In this document: piece by piece, positions 6,536-9,168 of the stretch | Numbering within the stretch: the stretch's first letter is position 1 | How the letters are laid out: every line of letters begins with the position of its first letter | From: Oscillospiraceae bacterium | Lineage (GTDB): Bacteria; Bacillota; Clostridia; Oscillospirales; UBA929 | Reading direction: 5' to 3' | Assembly: GCA_031271525.1 (NCBI GenBank) | Contig: JAISVO010000042.1 | Coordinates: forward strand, 1 to 9,168 | DNA length: 9,168 nucleotides | Notes under the pieces: model-generated | The model's input: the letters and a program-made list of their open reading frames with translations, nothing else | Told to the model about the DNA's origin: nothing | The model's database searches: none | Translations under genes and position numbers: made by a program

Positions 6536-6581
6536 CCCTTTTTGTCGTTTTTCGGGTTTCGCAATCGGCTAATCAAATCAT

Positions 6582-6588
6582 AAGGAGA
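6582..6588 (+). promoter_or_regulatory. Ribosome-binding site of the second CotH gene
   Basis: AAGGAGA, with GGAG ending 8 nt before ATG 6596. It fixes the start that places a lipoprotein signal peptide at the N-terminus. Confidence 0.75.
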
Positions 6589-6595
6589 AGCCCTG

Positions 6596-8674
6596 ATGGA
6601 TAAACACCTTTGCCGCGCCGCTGCTGTGAGCGTCTGCGCCGCGCTGCTTCTTAGCGGCTGCGGACAACCGCAGACTGTGCCGCCCGAACCCTCGCCGTCA
6701 CCCTTCGTCACGGAAAACACGCCCAGCCCAGAACGGGATCTCTCCCCGCTCCGGCTTGAAGCGGAGGACGCCCCGCATACGGGAGAGGTTTCGCTGGAAT
6801 CGGACGGCTACTCGGGCGGCGGATATTGTCAACTGCAACAGGGGTCTTCGATCAGCTTTACGGCGGATGCGCCGCAAGCGGGGGATTACCGGCTCACCAT
6901 CCGTTACGCCTGCGGAGCGGGCGACGCGGACTATACATTGGAGATGGGGGGCGTCACGCAAGGACTCACTCTGCCGCACACAGCCGGGGATGCCGGCGAG
7001 CAATACGACCGCTGGAATTCATGGATGTCCGAGTCACTGGAGCTGATGTTGAACGAAGGGGAAAACGTCTTGACCATGGCCGGCGGCTTCCGGATCGCGC
7101 TGATAGATTATATTACGCTGGAGCCGATCTTTACGCCGTTGATCGCTTCGTTTAGCTTCCTTCGGAAGGATAACCCGGCCTTACCCGGCGACATTGCCTG
7201 CCAAATCCGCGATACCGGCCGAATCGACGCGATCGTGCCCTCGGGGACCGACTTATCGGCGCTGGTCCCTACCTTCAAGACGATGGGTGAGCTGACTTTT
7301 GCCGGCAAGCCTTTGGTGAGCGGCGTCACGACGGCCGGCTTCGGCGGAAACCCGATCCTCACGGCAGCTTTCGGCGCGGAGACGCAGACCTATACGCTGG
7401 ATATCCGCGAAACAACCGATACCAAGCTCCCCTCCCTGTTGATCCTTCTGGACTCGGGTAACCCCTCGGGGAAGGAAAACCTGTTGACGGGGTTTGACAA
7501 AGAGATGCGGGTGCGGAGCACCTTTTCCCTGACCCTAGGCAAGGAAAACTCCGTGTTTGACGCCGAGCCGCCCCTTCTGACGGTAGACGGAGCCGAGGGT
7601 GAGGTAAACCTGCGCGGCAACTCCACATTGGGTTCGCCAAAAAAGAGCTACCGGCTCCGGTTCGCCGACGAACAAGCGCTGCTGGACATGCCGGCAAACC
7701 GGCACTGGGTCCTATTGGCGAACCCTACGGATAAATCCCTTCTTCGCCCGGTAATCGGCTTCAAGCTGTCCCGCGTGTTCGACCAAATCGAATACACCCC
7801 CCGCATGAGGGGCGTTCACCTCTATATCGACGGAGTATATTCGGGCGTCTATCTGCTGGGCGAGCACATCCGGGAGAGTAAGGAGCGGGTGGACATCACC
7901 GACGCGGAGGAGGACAGGCAGCCGTTTGAAATCGGGTATCTGCTACAGTTCAATCGGCGCGCGGAATATGAGACGCCGGAGATTTCCAAAATCCAAATCT
8001 CGGTTCCAACGCGCTCCGGAAAGGACCAAACTTGGGTGGAGATCATGGAACCGGACGGGGATGTCATGGACAACGACCGGAAGGACTATATCCAAAACCA
8101 CTTGGCGGTTTTCTTCGGCGCGCTGCAAGAGGATTACATAAACGGCTTCCAAACCCGGAGCTATACGGATTACATCGATATTGGCTCCTTTGTGGACTGG
8201 TATCTCTGTGAGGAGATCATGAAGACGCTGGACTCTAACGGCTACGCGAGCGTTTACTTCTATAAAGAGAGTGAGCAGGACGGAGGCTTGCTGAGGATGG
8301 GCCCGGTCTGGGACTTCGATATCTCCTCCGGGAACTCCAACTACTGGATGGACAATGAAAACCCACAGGACCTCTGGACCCGGAATTATCTCTGGTTCGA
8401 CCTCCTGCTGGAAGACCCGGAGTTCGCTAGGCTTGTCCGGGACCGCTTTGAACAAAAACTGCCCGAAGCCACCGAAGCCGTCACCGGGTATCTGGACGCC
8501 GCCTACACGTACTACTCCGCGGCGGCGGCGGACAACTACGCCCGGTGGGACGTCCTCTCCCGGTACGATTGGCCGCAGCCGAGGATCCTTCATACCTACG
8601 ACGCCTATGTGGCGCATCTGCGGGATTGGTTCCGTGACCGCTTGGGCTGGCTGACCGAGGCGGACCGCTGGTGA
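6596..8674 (+). CDS. CotH-family kinase lipoprotein with CBM35-like domain
   Basis: A 692-residue lipoprotein. Residues 1-22 are a signal peptide ending in the lipobox LLSGC (lipidated Cys22), followed by a Pro/Ser/Thr linker (23-50). Residues about 52-177 resemble a CBM35/CBM6-type sugar-binding module (LEAEDA, GGYCQLQQGSSISFTAD, FRIALIDYITLEP). Residues about 178-272 are an Ig-like beta domain. Residues about 278-690 are the CotH domain: VNLRGNSTLGSPKKSYRLRF (337-356), WVLLANPTDKSLLR (371-384), GVYLLGEHI (417-425), TLDSNG (544-549) and GPVWDFDISSGN (569-580). Candidate catalytic acids are D546, D573 and D575. T544 stands where CotH proteins often have Asn. It is predicted to be a membrane-anchored, outward-facing kinase recruited to glycans; its substrate is unknown. 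It belongs to a different CotH subgroup from the gene at 1653. No promoter is visible between the terminator at 6498-6535 and its start. Confidence 0.9.
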   Translation: MDKHLCRAAAVSVCAALLLSGCGQPQTVPPEPSPSPFVTENTPSPERDLSPLRLEAEDAPHTGEVSLESDGYSGGGYCQLQQGSSISFTADAPQAGDYRLTIRYACGAGDADYTLEMGGVTQGLTLPHTAGDAGEQYDRWNSWMSESLELMLNEGENVLTMAGGFRIALIDYITLEPIFTPLIASFSFLRKDNPALPGDIACQIRDTGRIDAIVPSGTDLSALVPTFKTMGELTFAGKPLVSGVTTAGFGGNPILTAAFGAETQTYTLDIRETTDTKLPSLLILLDSGNPSGKENLLTGFDKEMRVRSTFSLTLGKENSVFDAEPPLLTVDGAEGEVNLRGNSTLGSPKKSYRLRFADEQALLDMPANRHWVLLANPTDKSLLRPVIGFKLSRVFDQIEYTPRMRGVHLYIDGVYSGVYLLGEHIRESKERVDITDAEEDRQPFEIGYLLQFNRRAEYETPEISKIQISVPTRSGKDQTWVEIMEPDGDVMDNDRKDYIQNHLAVFFGALQEDYINGFQTRSYTDYIDIGSFVDWYLCEEIMKTLDSNGYASVYFYKESEQDGGLLRMGPVWDFDISSGNSNYWMDNENPQDLWTRNYLWFDLLLEDPEFARLVRDRFEQKLPEATEAVTGYLDAAYTYYSAAAADNYARWDVLSRYDWPQPRILHTYDAYVAHLRDWFRDRLGWLTEADRW

Positions 8675-8902
8675 TACCCAGCCCGCCGCGCTTCTTTGCC
8701 GCGCCGAATGCCATCCATTGATGTTGGCTGTTTGCTTTTTACGAAAAATGGTGTTTGACATAGGCAAGGGGTTCACGATACATAAGGAATCGTAAAATAG
8801 AACGCGAAAAAGCATTCCTAAAAGAGCGTGTGAGCAAGCCTGATTATTCGGACTTTGTTTTCTTTTCTTCACATAAATACTTTCTTTTCATAATCCCACT
8901 TA
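8675..8902. other. AT-rich intergenic gap
   Basis: No supportable gene lies here and base composition drops sharply in G+C compared with the rest. Just after the CotH stop GCCGCGC occurs twice as a direct repeat rather than a hairpin, so I see no terminator. A TTGACA (8755-8760) is followed 18 nt later only by a weak TACATA. AGGAAT (8785-8790) and ATTCCT (8814-8819) form a short inverted repeat. The gap probably contains remnants of mobile-element flanks. Confidence 0.5.
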
Positions 8903-9056
8903 GAACCTGTATTCCCAAGCGTCTAAGTAAGGCATGGAAGAGCGAGATTATGACGCCAGCATCAGCCGAATCCACGGAGATCACATAATGCTTACTGAGG
9001 CGACGAGAGTGGTTGAGCCAACTGAACGTACGCTCAACGACCCATCGCCAAGGACG
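8844..9056 (-). pseudogene. C-terminal remnant of an IS5-family transposase
   Basis: Read on the minus strand from 9056 to a TAA at 8846-8844, the frame gives about 70 residues beginning RPWRWVVERTFSWLN, followed by HSRRLSKHYV and later LFHALLRRLG. This is the C-terminal end of a DDE transposase of the IS5 family, with the catalytic Glu in VVERTF. The N-terminal part with both catalytic Asp residues is absent: the frame is stopped by a TAG at 9059-9057, and a different transposase begins there on the plus strand. Downstream the frame runs past the probable element end at about 8903 into flanking DNA, giving a non-native tail. The gene is certainly non-functional. Confidence 0.82.
8903..9056. 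mobile_element. Truncated IS5-family insertion sequence, one end retained
   Basis: GAACCTGTATTC at 8903-8914 resembles the terminal inverted repeats of several IS5-family elements and lies where the transposase frame should end. It is preceded by TTA, compatible with the TA/TNA target sites of this family. The other end is missing, cut at about 9057 where an unrelated transposase fragment starts. The exact end base is an estimate. Confidence 0.55.
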
Positions 9057-9168
9057 CTAGCGCTCAAAATGTACTATTCAGGCGTAAGCGGTCGCGGCAT
9101 AGGAAAGGTTTTGCACATGAGCAAGGCCAATGTGTATAACTGGATTCAAAAAAACGAAAAAAATCTTT
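9057..9168 (+). pseudogene. IS1-family-type transposase fragment (helix-turn-helix region), cut by window edge
   Basis: The plus-strand frame from 9057 gives LALKMYYSGVSGRGIGKVL followed by HMSKANVYNWIQKN and stays open to the window end. The pattern, MY..G.S.R.IGK.L..S...VYNWI, is the DNA-binding helix-turn-helix of IS1-family (InsA-type) transposases. The usual N-terminal zinc-finger part is absent upstream, because the sequence before 9057 is the antisense of the IS5 remnant. The frame is open through the junction back to an ATG at 8988, so a chimeric reading frame exists, but it has no ribosome-binding site and is probably meaningless. What follows beyond 9168 is unknown. Confidence 0.7.

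Noticed and set aside
8755..8784. TTGACA followed by TACATA as a promoter
   Set aside because: The -10 matches poorly, the spacer is 18 nt and no gene or structured RNA follows.
7943..8872. 309-residue open frame on the minus strand
   Set aside because: Antisense to the conserved CotH motifs of the second gene. Its composition is typical of a shadow frame and there is no ribosome-binding site in the AT-rich start region.
1..9168. CRISPR array, phage genes, rRNA or toxin-antitoxin system
   Set aside because: I saw no regularly spaced repeats, no rRNA-like stretch, no phage structural or integrase motif and no paired small genes with such motifs.

Overview
The window (9,168 bp, roughly 60% G+C except for an AT-richer right end) reads as chromosomal DNA of a high-G+C member of the Bacillota, most likely an uncultured clostridial lineage. 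The reasons are a TepA-type ClpP-like protease, a YtvI-like AI-2E-family membrane protein, two CotH-family kinases, a VTC polyphosphate-polymerase-domain protein paired with DUF4956, strong GGAGG ribosome-binding sites and a TTG start. The assignment is by family resemblance only. No rRNA or marker gene is present.

Layout. 1-274: C-terminal end of an unrecognised plus-strand gene. 277-1594: a minus-strand pair, VTC-domain protein then DUF4956 membrane protein, overlapping by 44 nt. Its promoter lies in the 58-bp gap before a divergent plus-strand gene. 1653-3866: that divergent gene, a large exported CotH-family protein (signal peptide, chitobiase-C-like domain, CotH domain, lamin-tail domain). 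3932-6173: a minus-strand set read in the order small unknown protein (135 aa), AI-2E-family transporter, TepA, behind a good sigma-A-type promoter at 6264-6292. 6357-6535: a compact unit of promoter, tRNA-like RNA and intrinsic terminator with no convincing protein. 6596-8674: a second CotH-family protein, a lipoprotein with a CBM35-like domain. 8675-9168: an AT-rich gap and then two broken insertion sequences of different families abutting at about 9057.

How the genes may work together. VTC-domain proteins make or handle polyphosphate, DUF4956 proteins are membrane partners often encoded beside them, and CotH proteins are atypical secreted or surface protein kinases. The left half therefore looks like one surface-phosphorylation or polyphosphate module, and the second CotH lipoprotein may be a further member. 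The AI-2E/TepA operon looks like ordinary envelope housekeeping. The feature least explained by known genes is the tRNA-like RNA unit at 6357-6535, which is either a decayed or divergent tRNA gene or a leader that terminates transcription ahead of the second CotH gene.
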